NCBI GenBank assembly: GCA_045802495.1 | Contig: JBJMQW010000193.1 | Coordinates: forward strand, 1-8,533 | Reading direction: 5' to 3' | Source: AP-15 sp045802495 | GTDB lineage: Bacteria > Pseudomonadota > Alphaproteobacteria > ATCC43930 > CGMCC-115725 | DNA: 8,533 nucleotides | Shown: in pieces, positions 1 through 5,324 of the stretch | Layout of the letters: the number at the start of each line of letters is the position of its first letter | Position numbering within the stretch: the stretch's first letter is position 1 | Position numbers and translations under genes: made by a program | Notes under the pieces: model-generated | What the model saw: the letters and a program-made list of their open reading frames with translations, nothing else | Database searches by the model: none | What the model was told of the DNA's origin: nothing

Positions 1-600
1 CGTAAGTTCTGTGAACGTCGTCGAAACGGGGGTGGTCTGAGTGTTGATTTCGACAACGAAGCCATGCTCGTGGCCAGCATTGTCCGTCCAGAACCCCGCC
101 GCCCTCAAAGCGTTATTGATGCCAAGGAGATTTTGCACTGGCGTTGTGACGTTCGGCGGAAGACCTGCGGGGTCATCGATTGTAGATTGAACGCCGAAAG
201 AGTCGAAGAAGCCGTGTGTAAAACCGGCCGCATCCGTGTAAAAGCCGACGATATCGGGGAAAGGCGTCGCGCCGCCCAAGGCCGAGTTTGGGTTGATCCC
301 GATCGCCTGGGTCTGGGACGCGGTGCCGCCATTCGGCAAGGTGAAGTTTTCATCTGAGTAGTGATTTGCCGGAACCAGCACATAGCCGTGATTCGCAACT
401 GCCATGCCATCACCGAAATAGCCGACGATGACATTTCCGTTGTTGATACCAAGCAACTGATTAAACATCGGGTCGTTTGGATTATTGAGCACAAAGAAGG
501 TTTGAGGCGCTTGGGCAAACGCAGCCGGCGCCAATCCAATGACTGCCGCCGCTGTCGTCAGTAGGCGGCGCGTGAAGCCGGTTGAAGCTTTTGGTTTCAT
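1..600 (-). CDS. Secreted HAF-repeat protein, 5' part (runs off the left edge)
   Basis: This frame is open from an ATG at 600 to the window edge (200 codons, no stop), so only the N-terminal part is present. Residues 1-29 look like a Sec signal peptide: basic n-region (K2, K4, R11, R12), an Ala/Leu/Ile-rich core and a PAAFA-Q cleavage site after about A29. The mature part has at least three repeats of the form GINN...VGY/GFYTD..G..HGF, for example LLGINNALRAAGFWTDNAG followed by HEHGF. This matches the HAF family of probable extracellular repeat proteins, whose function is unknown and which may form a beta-propeller-like fold. The start is supported by a strong Shine-Dalgarno 10 bases upstream. 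It faces away from the transposon remnant at 816-2472. Export is well supported; any function beyond that is not visible. Confidence 0.82.
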   Translation of the reverse strand, partial: MKPKASTGFTRRLLTTAAAVIGLAPAAFAQAPQTFFVLNNPNDPMFNQLLGINNGNVIVGYFGDGMAVANHGYVLVPANHYSDENFTLPNGGTASQTQAIGINPNSALGGATPFPDIVGFYTDAAGFTHGFFDSFGVQSTIDDPAGLPPNVTTPVQNLLGINNALRAAGFWTDNAGHEHGFVVEINTQTTPVSTTFTELT

Positions 601-815
601 ACTCGCCACTCCTCCTCTTGCTTGTCGAGCCCTCATCAACCATGAAAATTTACCATAAAGTCAATACATTTTTACCGCGTTTAACCAAAAGTTTGAGCTT
701 GTGAATTGTCATGGCGGGCGTCGAAATCGCCCGTCGGTCGGCCTGAAGGTGTTGCGACTACGACTCTTCCGCTGGGTTGTTAGGCCGAATTCCGCTTGCC
801 ACCCAAATCGGACTA
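601..815. other. Intergenic region between the HAF-repeat gene and tnpR
   Basis: No gene is seen here. Positions 640-700 are clearly AT-rich compared with the surroundings and probably contain the promoter of the leftward HAF-repeat gene. A TTGACT box can be read on the minus strand near 661-666, but no convincing -10 follows at the right spacing. A small inverted repeat, CGGGCG (715-720) with CGCCCG (728-733), could form a 6-bp stem but lacks a T-tract. The outer terminal repeat of the Tn3-type element should lie in or near this stretch beyond the 3' end of tnpR; I could not identify it. Confidence 0.45.
609..619 (-). promoter_or_regulatory. Ribosome binding site of the HAF-repeat gene
   Basis: Read on the minus strand this is AAGAGGAGGAG, a near-ideal anti-16S match ending about 8-10 bases before the ATG at 600. 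It fixes the start of the secreted protein and helps show that this frame is the real one. Confidence 0.75.
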
Positions 816-1424
816 TCAAGCTGACATCGCTCGGTTCCGCTTTACAATCTCGAGGACGGTATTTTTGCTAAGCCCCAATTCGCGGCTGATCAGGCGATAG
901 CTCCTTCCCGCAGCGACAAGTGCAAGCACTTTTGGAGCGAGCCGATCGGATTTCGGCCTCTGCCCTGGCTGGCGCCCAAGGCGCTTGCCGCGCGCTTTTG
1001 CGGCGGCGATACCGGAGCGGATCCGCTCCTGAATCAACTCCCGCTCGAATTCGGCGATGCCGGCGATGATCGTTGCCATCATGCGGCCGTGCGGTGTCGA
1101 TAGGTCGAAGGTCAAGCCATTCATGGCGATGACTGACACGCGCCACGTCTTGAGCTCCTTCAGCGTGTGCAGGAGATCGAGAGTGCTTCGGCCCCAGCGC
1201 GAAAGCTCGGTGACCAACACGGCATCGACTTCGCGCCGCTGAGCGAGCGCAATCACCTTTTTCCGCTCGCCGCGATCGAGCTTGGCGCCTGAGCCGGTTT
1301 CTTTGAATACGCCAACCACCTCGTAGCCGGCGCGGGTGGCGAAGGCGGTCAGATCGCGCTCCTGCCGGGCGCAGGACTGATCGGCGGTCGATACTCGGCA
1401 ATAAAGGGCGGCGCGCTGTCCCAA
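816..1424 (-). CDS. tnpR: Tn3-family serine resolvase
   Basis: A 202-residue small serine recombinase, the usual resolvase size, which resolves transposition cointegrates at res. The N-terminal catalytic domain opens with YCRVSTADQS (nucleophile S12, R10). The SRWGRS motif at 75-80 supplies further active-site arginines. The long E-helix follows (about 120-145), then the basic RGKRLGR linker and a C-terminal helix-turn-helix around 168-195 (LISRELGLSKNTV). The start is a TTG at 1424, chosen because any later ATG would remove the catalytic Ser and because GGAGAG lies about 9 bases upstream. It diverges from the tnpA remnant across a spacer of about 95 bp, the classic tnpR/tnpA layout. It appears complete, while its transposase partner is broken. 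Confidence 0.93.
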   Translation of the reverse strand: MGQRAALYCRVSTADQSCARQERDLTAFATRAGYEVVGVFKETGSGAKLDRGERKKVIALAQRREVDAVLVTELSRWGRSTLDLLHTLKELKTWRVSVIAMNGLTFDLSTPHGRMMATIIAGIAEFERELIQERIRSGIAAAKARGKRLGRQPGQRPKSDRLAPKVLALVAAGRSYRLISRELGLSKNTVLEIVKRNRAMSA

Positions 1425-1511
1425 TTGAACTCTCTCCGGTTGACCGGCCGCAACCCGTTGTCTCTGTTCGGGCTCACAACGTATCGAACAGCCTTAACTC
1501 TATTTGGGACA
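1417..1511. other. Putative res (resolution) region and divergent tnpR/tnpA promoters
   Basis: The spacer between divergent tnpR and tnpA is where Tn3-type elements keep res. TGTCCCAATT at 1417-1426 is mirrored by ATTTGGGACA at 1502-1511 (9 of 10 bases), and both ends carry the TGTC start typical of resolvase half-sites. Inside, CTGTTCG (1464-1470) and CGAACAG (1485-1491) form a perfect 7-bp inverted repeat spanning 28 bp, the standard length of res subsite I. GGTTG (1438-1442) and CAACC (1451-1455) form another. The exact boundaries of subsites I-III cannot be assigned by eye. Confidence 0.55.
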
Positions 1512-1518
1512 ATCGGCC

Positions 1519-2364
1519 ATGCCGAGACGCCGCGCTGTTACCCGCGAGCAGCTCGAGGTGCTGCTTGCCTTACCTGCCACCGAAACTGAACTGATCCGGC
1601 ACTGTACCTTGGGTGCCGCCGATCTCGCCGCCATAGAGCGCCGCCGCGGCGACCCCAACCAGCTCGGTTTCGCGCTGCAACTCTGCGCCTTCCGTTACCC
1701 TGGCCGCCTGTTGCGCCCGCGCGAGGCGATCCCGGAGCTGGCGCTTGGTTTTGTTGCTGGGCAACTCGGTGTTGCTCACGGTGCGCTCGCCACCTACGCC
1801 GTGCGTGTGCAGACGCGTCGCGAGCAGCTTGGCGCTTTGCGCGCGGAGTTCGGCTTCGGCACGTTTGCTCCGGAACACAGGCGCGAGCTGCGGACGTGGC
1901 TGCTCCCCGTGGCGCTCGGGAATACGGACGCTGTGGCGATCGCCGCGACGTTGATGGACGAATTGCGGCGACGAAAGATCATCGCTCCTGGCCCTTCCGT
2001 CATCGAGCGTTTAATCGCCGCGGCGGCGGTACTAGCCGAGCGCCAGGTGGCGCATCAGCTGACCCGAAACTTGCCTCCAGAGCAGGCCAAAACGCTGGAT
2101 GCGTTGCTGACAACCAAGGAAGGCACGGCAATGAGCAAGCTGGCTTGGGCGCGTCAGCCGCCAGGCGCTCCCGGTCACCGCGCCCTTGCGCGTCTGGTAG
2201 AGCAACGCGCCATTCTCAGAACAATCGGTCTCGATCCGGCCGGCGCCGAAGGCGTCCACCCTGAGCGCCTCCGCAAGCTTGCGCGCGAGGGCGCCCGCTT
2301 CACCGCTCAGCATCTGCGGGCCCTGTCGCCCTTGATCGAAGGCGCCGAAGTGCTTGGAGTCTGA
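1519..2364 (+). pseudogene. tnpA: Tn3-family transposase, N-terminal fragment (DUF4158 region), truncated
   Basis: Starting at MPRRRAVTREQ, this encodes the DUF4158 N-terminal domain of Tn3-family TnpA (RRRGDPNQLGFALQLC, FRYPGRLL and the AYAVRVQTRREQ stretch), which contributes to end recognition. Full-length proteins are close to 1000 residues; here homology stops at ...RALSP (codon ending 2331). The last ten codons (LIEGAEVLGV) are antisense read-through of another tnpA piece, so the DDE catalytic domain is missing and the product should be inactive. The ATG at 1519 is the likely start. An in-frame TTG at 1504 is possible and would give a product beginning MGQ, as in the resolvase; the TTGGGACA around it mirrors the tnpR start. 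Confidence 0.88.
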
Positions 2365-2696
2365 TGCGCAGGCCGTCGTGCCTTCGCCCCATATCCTGGA
2401 ATGCCGCACTGCCAGCGTGGCGTTGACCACGCGCTTGGTGGCATCGCGCAAAGCCTCGGCGTCTGGGCGGTAAAGAGCGCCGCCATGACGCCCCAAAGGT
2501 AGGCGTGCGTCGGCATGCGGGCGAGCATGGTATGCACGTCGGTGCGCAGATCAGCCAGCTCGGCCTTGGTCGCCAGATGCGGCAGCATTGCGTCGATGCG
2601 AATGATCATGGGTTCGAGGCGACCCAGCGTTGTCCTGATCTCGGCGACATCCTGTTCGAGCCGGTCGAGGCGATCGGCGGTGCGTGTTTCGCTCAT
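2307..2696 (-). pseudogene. Small coiled-coil protein with C-terminal membrane segment, 3' end replaced by Tn3 debris
   Basis: From the ATG at 2696, about 77 residues look native: heptad-like RLDRLEQDVAEIRTTLGRLE near 9-28, then LPHLATKAELADLRTD, then the start of a hydrophobic segment (YLWGVMAALFTA, about 66-77). From about 2466 onward the frame runs out of phase through the inverted tnpA piece, giving a nonsensical 52-residue tail that ends at 2307. The membrane anchor is therefore cut short. The ATG lies 7 bases after the stop of the preceding small membrane gene (2704), so the two probably formed a pair downstream of repC. Coiled-coil plus TM proteins of this type are common hypotheticals in alphaproteobacteria; no function is known to me. 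Confidence 0.65.
2332..2472 (-). pseudogene. tnpA: Inverted internal fragment of Tn3 transposase catalytic region
   Basis: On the minus strand about 47 codons read RVVNATLAVRHSRIWGEGTT, then ACASDSKHFGAFDQ. This is the highly conserved segment of Tn3-family TnpA (consensus GEGTTACASDSKKFGAWDQ) that carries the second catalytic aspartate of the DDE triad, here the D of ASDSK. It has neither the upstream nor the downstream part of the gene. It lies in opposite orientation to the N-terminal tnpA fragment and touches it at 2331/2332. The other edge, near 2466-2475, cuts into the small coiled-coil gene. It is non-functional debris from a deletion plus inversion, or from a second Tn3 copy. Confidence 0.85.
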
Positions 2697-2703
2697 TGTT
2701 CAA

Positions 2704-2963
2704 TCATCGTGCCGGCGGCAGCTGAATGACGATCGGTGCTGGCGGCGTCGAGCCGAGTTTGTAGCCAAGCGCGCCCGAAATGATCCCGACCGCGGCCAGG
2801 CGGCGATGACCAGTTTCCAGATCTCGACCCGCTATAGGCGCGGGCCAGCCGCGATCTCCTGGGTTTTGCGGTCGGCGTCGGCGCCCCGCTGACGAATGCG
2901 GGCGAGCTGCTCCTCGATGTAGAGGCGCAGCTCATCACGGGGTGTCAGGCGCGGCTCGCTCAT
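2704..2963 (-). pseudogene. Small membrane-anchored protein gene broken by a nonsense codon and a frameshift
   Basis: The ATG at 2963 opens MSEPRLTPRDELRLYIEEQL, a charged helical N-terminus, and meets a TAG at 2834-2832 after 43 residues. Reading past it gives RVEIWKLVIAA, and one base later (near 2795-2804) the frame resumes as AAVGIISGALGYKLGSTPPA and then PIVIQLPPAR with a stop at 2704. Together these would make a protein of about 86 residues with an amphipathic N-terminus, one membrane helix and a Pro-rich tail. A single G>A change and one lost base explain both lesions. The reading is my reconstruction; an alternative is a genuine 43-residue peptide ending at 2832. Its neighbour at 2696 starts immediately after. 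Confidence 0.5.
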
Positions 2964-3150
2964 CACCTGCAGTGTAGGGCTGCGGCTCAACAAGTCAAAC
3001 CACTACCACGAGGGCCGGCATGGCTGATGGCGTCGTCGCGTTTGTCGGGCCGGCCGCGAAGCCGAACGACCCTCCCAAGCCAGGCTCATGCCTTCAGCGT
3101 GCCGCCATCGCGCGACCAAGGTGCAGAGGATGGCGAGGGAGTGGCGATCC
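2964..3150. other. Spacer downstream of repC with no recognisable gene
   Basis: 187 bp separate the repC stop from the start of the small membrane pseudogene. I see no convincing coding frame, hairpin terminator or promoter. Two copies of GGGCCGGC (around 3012 and 3048) are the only repetition noticed. Confidence 0.4.
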
Positions 3151-4479
3151 TCACCACTCCCGGTGCCTCTCACGCCGAGGCGAGCCGCCTCCCCTATGCG
3201 CCCGCTCGCGGCGTTCCGGGGCGCTCGCCCGGCGCAAGGCCCATACGGTGCGCTCGAGATGCAGCTCGCCGGCGACGGCTTTCTCGACCATGCCGTGGAA
3301 GTAGCCGCCCGGCGAGGTGCGGAAATGCTCCGGCTCCTTGGTCGAGACAATCGCCAGCGCGACCGCGGCCAGCTCCCGGCCCATCGTCAGGCAGGCCTCG
3401 CCCCACAGCGATTTCGACACCCCAAGATCGTGCCGCAGCCAGTCGGCGGCATCGACAATCTCCGGCCAGGCCGGACTTGAACTCCTCAGGTAGAGCTTGA
3501 GCTTTGGCGTCAGCCTGACCAGCTCGTCCGGGCGGATGCCGTGCATCATGCCTTTCTTCGGCCCTTTCGGCTGCACAGGCGCCGGGGAATTGGAGACAGA
3601 CCCCCCTTCTCCGCTACATCCTTTGGCTGTGATTACGGTATCCTGATTAGGATCAAGGCTTGGTTTGTAGTTGTATTGGTGGGGCCGGTTTTCCGCCCCC
3701 TTGGGGTCGGAATTCACTACTCCTAACAGGAGCTCCAGACGCTCGCGAGCGGCGGTCTGCCGGCGCTCGAGGCTCGTCACCCCGGCTTCCATCTCATCCA
3801 GCCGCCCCACGGCCCTCAGCGCGCGCGCCAGGGCCTCTGTCTCGCGAGCCAGCGTCTTCCATTCCTCGCCCTTGTGTCCGTACTCGGCGGCCGTCTCGAG
3901 GATCTGGATGATGGCCTTGCGTGCGATCGTTGCGCGGCGGCGCAGACGACCCATGGCGGCGCGTTCCGCCCTCCTCTCCTCCGCCAGCCGCATAAATTCA
4001 GCGTGGCGCGCGGCGATCGGCGCCAGATCGAAGCCATAGGCCTCGACGATGCGGCCTTTCGGGTCACGGCGGCCGTAGCGCTTGCCGTTCGGGCTATCCT
4101 TCATCGTCACGAGGTCGAGCTCAATCAGGCGGCGATTGATTTCCTTAACCTGCGTCGGCGACAAGCCCAGAGCCTCCTGCTGCATCGAGGCCGAGGGCCA
4201 GACGATGGGACGCCCTCCCCTTTCCCAATCCTGTGGCTGCGTAAAACGGAACAGCCAGTCCACCGCATGCATCAAGCGCGGCGCTATGCCGAGCCGTGGC
4301 GCGGCCCCCTTCAGGGCGGCGAGCAGCTGCCCGGGCGATACCACCCCCTCAGGCAGTCCGCTGAAACCCTCCGCTGTACGGTCGGCCTTCAGCAAACCCG
4401 GCGTCATTCGCCGGAAGCCGGTCGGAGCATGGGCAAAGCTCCTCCGTGGCGCCTCCGCGGCGCAATTTTCTATTGCCAT
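3151..4479 (-). CDS. repC: RepC replication initiator protein
   Basis: A 442-residue RepC, the initiator of repABC-type alphaproteobacterial plasmids (family usually about 400-440 residues), which binds the origin, normally inside its own gene. N-terminal RepC domain features include FRRMTPGLLKADR, a winged-helix region (LGLSPTQVKEINRRLIELDL) and the signature DSPNGKRYGRRDPKG followed by AYGFDLAPIAAR. A charged helical stretch follows (about 160-240), then a low-complexity linker (about 249-305) encoded by less GC-rich DNA, then the C-terminal domain from about 310 with RELAAVALAIVSTKEP and SPGGYFHGMVEKA. The start at 4479 is supported by AGGGGGA about 5 bases upstream. No repA or repB precedes it; an RHH gene and an antisense RNA locus do. 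The Arg-rich last 20 residues may be a replaced tail. Confidence 0.95.
   Translation of the reverse strand: MAIENCAAEAPRRSFAHAPTGFRRMTPGLLKADRTAEGFSGLPEGVVSPGQLLAALKGAAPRLGIAPRLMHAVDWLFRFTQPQDWERGGRPIVWPSASMQQEALGLSPTQVKEINRRLIELDLVTMKDSPNGKRYGRRDPKGRIVEAYGFDLAPIAARHAEFMRLAEERRAERAAMGRLRRRATIARKAIIQILETAAEYGHKGEEWKTLARETEALARALRAVGRLDEMEAGVTSLERRQTAARERLELLLGVVNSDPKGAENRPHQYNYKPSLDPNQDTVITAKGCSGEGGSVSNSPAPVQPKGPKKGMMHGIRPDELVRLTPKLKLYLRSSSPAWPEIVDAADWLRHDLGVSKSLWGEACLTMGRELAAVALAIVSTKEPEHFRTSPGGYFHGMVEKAVAGELHLERTVWALRRASAPERRERAHRGGGSPRRERHREW
3600..3735. other. Candidate origin region: less GC-rich segment inside repC
   Basis: In repABC plasmids the origin lies within repC, in an AT-richer stretch between the two protein domains. 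This segment encodes the interdomain linker, has more A/T than the rest of the gene, and holds a small inverted repeat, ATCCT (3640-3644) with AGGAT (3649-3653). No iteron set is visible. The assignment rests on position and composition only. Confidence 0.35.
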
Positions 4480-4510
4480 CGTGATCCCCCTTTTCAGGTG
4501 TGGATCGCGA
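4479..4510 (-). promoter_or_regulatory. Hairpin over the repC ribosome binding site and start codon
   Basis: In the repC mRNA TCGCGATCC (4510-4502) can pair with GGATCACGA (4487-4479), 8 of 9 pairs, around a 14-base loop. The Shine-Dalgarno AAGGGGGA lies partly in the loop and partly in the stem, and the A of the repC ATG closes the stem. Position and content match the small 'S' hairpin described upstream of repC in repABC plasmids, which limits translation when formed. Confidence 0.55.
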
Positions 4511-4530
4511 CGGGCACGCCTCTCCCGCTA

Positions 4531-4550
4531 ACGGAAACGGCAATTTCCGT
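4531..4550. repeat. Palindromic repeat in the repC leader, beside the antisense promoter
   Basis: ACGGAAA (4531-4537) and TTTCCGT (4544-4550) are perfect 7-bp arms with a 6-base spacer, directly abutting the TTGACA box at 4551. It could be a protein operator controlling the antisense promoter, or a hairpin in the repC leader between the two long-range pairing arms. Confidence 0.5.
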
Positions 4551-4580
4551 TTGACAGAAACGGCGTCTTTCGGCTAGGTT
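4551..4580 (+). promoter_or_regulatory. Promoter of the antisense RNA
   Basis: A perfect -35 TTGACA (4551-4556) is followed 18 bases later by TAGGTT (4575-4580), giving an expected start near 4586-4588. It points against repC and has no coding frame behind it, only a short stretch ending in a strong hairpin, the pattern of repABC counter-transcribed RNA genes. Confidence 0.65.
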
Positions 4581-4585
4581 GGGAG

Positions 4586-4668
4586 CTGCGTTATTCCCAA
4601 CGGGTTGCCTGAAAAGGCCCGTCACGAATTCTTGAAAGCCCGCCCGGCAAGGCGGGCTTTCGTGTTTC
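4586..4668 (+). ncRNA. Counter-transcribed antisense RNA controlling repC (ctRNA / IncA-like)
   Basis: A predicted RNA of about 80 nt from the TTGACA promoter to the hairpin terminator, complementary to the repC mRNA leader and ending before the RHH gene stop. It contains a GCCT-GAAA-AGGC mini-hairpin (4607-4618) and the terminator stem. GTTGGGA (4578-4584) with TCCCAAC (4595-4601) is a perfect 7-bp stem in the repC leader; the antisense RNA begins about in its loop. In repABC plasmids such ctRNAs lower RepC and mediate incompatibility. Place, orientation, size, promoter and terminator all match; the exact 5' end is inferred. Confidence 0.72.
4634..4668 (+). terminator. Intrinsic terminator of the antisense RNA
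   Basis: GAAAGCCCGCC (4634-4644) and GGCGGGCTTTC (4651-4661) form a perfect 11-bp GC-rich stem with a CGGCAA loop, followed on the plus strand by GTGTTTCTG, a modest T-rich tail. On the minus strand the same hairpin lies between the RHH stop (4676) and repC but has no T-tract, so read-through into repC is expected. Confidence 0.78.
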
Positions 4669-4675
4669 TGGGTTG

Positions 4676-4882
4676 TTACTGCTGGGTGACTTCCCTCCCC
4701 TGTTCGATCAGTTGCATCAACACCTGGCTGCGGTTACGCAGGCCGTGGCGTTCCTTCAGCTCGTCAAGAAAGGCGACCGTCTCGCGCGGCAGCGCGACGA
4801 CGATCTGGTGATTTCCCTGAGCGGCCAGACGGCGGCGATAGGCGCGGTGCTTATCGGTTGCGGTATTTGGGGTTGCATCCAT
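4676..4882 (-). CDS. Small ribbon-helix-helix DNA-binding protein
   Basis: A 68-residue protein. After a basic N-terminal tail (KHRAYRRRLAAQ) comes a beta-strand (NHQIVVALPR, about 24-33), helix A (ETVAFLDELKERHG, 34-47) and helix B starting NRSQVLMQLIEQG (50-62), the ribbon-helix-helix fold of CopG/Arc-type repressors, which dimerise and insert the strand in the major groove. The ATG at 4882 has GGAGA about 6 bases upstream. It lies upstream of repC in the same direction, with the antisense RNA locus in between, so it probably shares the repC transcript and may repress it and itself through the palindrome at 4894-4911. No toxin gene adjoins it, which argues against an antitoxin role. Confidence 0.82.
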   Translation of the reverse strand: MDATPNTATDKHRAYRRRLAAQGNHQIVVALPRETVAFLDELKERHGLRNRSQVLMQLIEQGREVTQQ

Positions 4883-4893
4883 GCCTGTCTCCG

Positions 4894-4911
4894 GGAGTCG
4901 CTAGCCACTCC
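4894..4911. promoter_or_regulatory. 18-bp near-perfect palindrome, candidate operator of the RHH protein
   Basis: GGAGTCGCTAGCCACTCC pairs with its own reverse complement in 8 of 9 positions, with GCTAGC at its centre. It lies between the AT-rich promoter-like block and the RHH start codon, 12 bases before the ATG, where binding would block transcription of the RHH-repC unit. Confidence 0.55.
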
Positions 4912-4928
4912 TTATATAAAATATATGG
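4911..4928 (-). promoter_or_regulatory. AT-rich promoter-like block for the RHH-repC transcript
   Basis: A run of A/T (TATATAAAATATAT on the plus strand) stands out in GC-rich surroundings just upstream of the palindrome. TATATT can be read on the minus strand as a -10 (4925-4920), but no recognisable -35 lies 16-18 bases further upstream, so the promoter call rests on position and composition. It could also be a melting site. Confidence 0.4.
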
Positions 4929-5121
4929 GCAGCTCCTAGTTGGACGACTTAGATTTTGGCGGGAATTCGACTGGTTTTTATTGGCTTTCCGCCACGATTT
5001 CGGATGCGGACAGTTTGCGGTTTCACCCCAGAAGAGTGCGACCTCGGGGATGGCTGCTCCGAATCGGTGACAGTTTATCGGCGCGCCGCGGCCGGCAGGC
5101 ACATGTTTCTATAAACTGGTT

Positions 5122-5136
5122 CTTGTACACATGTAA
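5122..5136. repeat. CTTGTACA box 1, upstream of parA
   Basis: CTTGTACACATGTAA; the core CTTGTACA followed by NATGT is shared with the box at 5289. It lies 215 bases before the parA start. Confidence 0.6.
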
Positions 5137-5288
5137 TGATGCGTAGAAGCGCATTCTTTCATGAGTATATCATCATATGTGGCTGATTGGGCGGCACTTT
5201 TGCTTCTGGTAACAGCTCGCTTGTTCTGAATTCCCTGTGCGTGGATGGCCACGCTTGGCCGCCAAAAGGGCACCTATTTTGGTCAACA

Positions 5289-5302
5289 CTTGTACATATG
5301 TC
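5289..5302. repeat. CTTGTACA box 2, upstream of parA
   Basis: CTTGTACATATGTC, matching box 1 in 12 of the first 13 bases. It lies about 50 bases before the parA ATG, within the likely promoter, so a bound protein could autoregulate the cassette. Confidence 0.6.
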
Positions 5303-5304
5303 CC

Positions 5305-5324
5305 AGTGCGGGCATGGTCGCACT
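5305..5324. promoter_or_regulatory. Inverted repeat just upstream of parA, candidate operator
   Basis: AGTGCG (5305-5310) and CGCACT (5319-5324) are perfect 6-bp arms with an 8-base spacer, 26 bases before the parA start and directly after box 2. It could be an operator or a leader hairpin. Confidence 0.45.

Larger units (their letters stand above)
816..2472. mobile_element. Tn3-family transposon remnant
   Basis: This unit comprises an intact resolvase, a res-like spacer, the N-terminal third of tnpA and an inverted tnpA catalytic fragment. No 38-bp terminal inverted repeats could be recognised on either side, so the true outer limits are unknown and transposition in cis is unlikely. The resolvase could still act on matching res sites elsewhere in the cell. 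Confidence 0.8.
4489..4617 (-). promoter_or_regulatory. Long-range leader pairing that competes with the start-site hairpin
   Basis: CCTTTTCAGG at 4489-4498 and CCTGAAAAGG at 4608-4617 are a perfect 10-bp inverted repeat 109 bases apart. In the repC leader they could pair and pull the Shine-Dalgarno loop out of the start-site hairpin. The upstream arm lies inside the antisense RNA, which itself carries CCUGAAAAGG and would compete for the same partner. This fits a two-state leader; no experiment is implied. Confidence 0.5.

Noticed and set aside
105..539. 144-codon minus-strand frame overlapping the HAF-repeat gene
   Set aside because: It is out of phase with the frame that has a signal peptide, HAF repeats and a good ribosome binding site; its protein shows no family features.
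700..815. Terminal inverted repeat of the Tn3 element downstream of tnpR
   Set aside because: No convincing GGGG...TAAG-type end could be found, and no matching partner is visible at the other side.
2032..2496. 154-residue minus-strand protein starting at 2496
   Set aside because: Only the ~47 codons between 2472 and 2332 are genuine Tn3 tnpA homology; the first codons belong to the neighbouring gene and the rest is antisense to the tnpA N-terminal fragment.
3874..4554. 226-residue plus-strand frame antisense to repC
   Set aside because: It is a shadow frame of the well-conserved repC coding sequence.
4578..4601. RepB-type parS (GTT....GC....AAC) at the inverted repeat GTTGGGA/TCCCAAC
   Set aside because: The spacing and central GC of the repABC parS consensus are not met; it is better explained as a hairpin in the repC leader opposite the antisense RNA start.
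4676..4882. RHH protein as the antitoxin of a toxin-antitoxin pair
   Set aside because: No small toxin-like gene lies next to it; its neighbours are the repC control region and a non-coding region.
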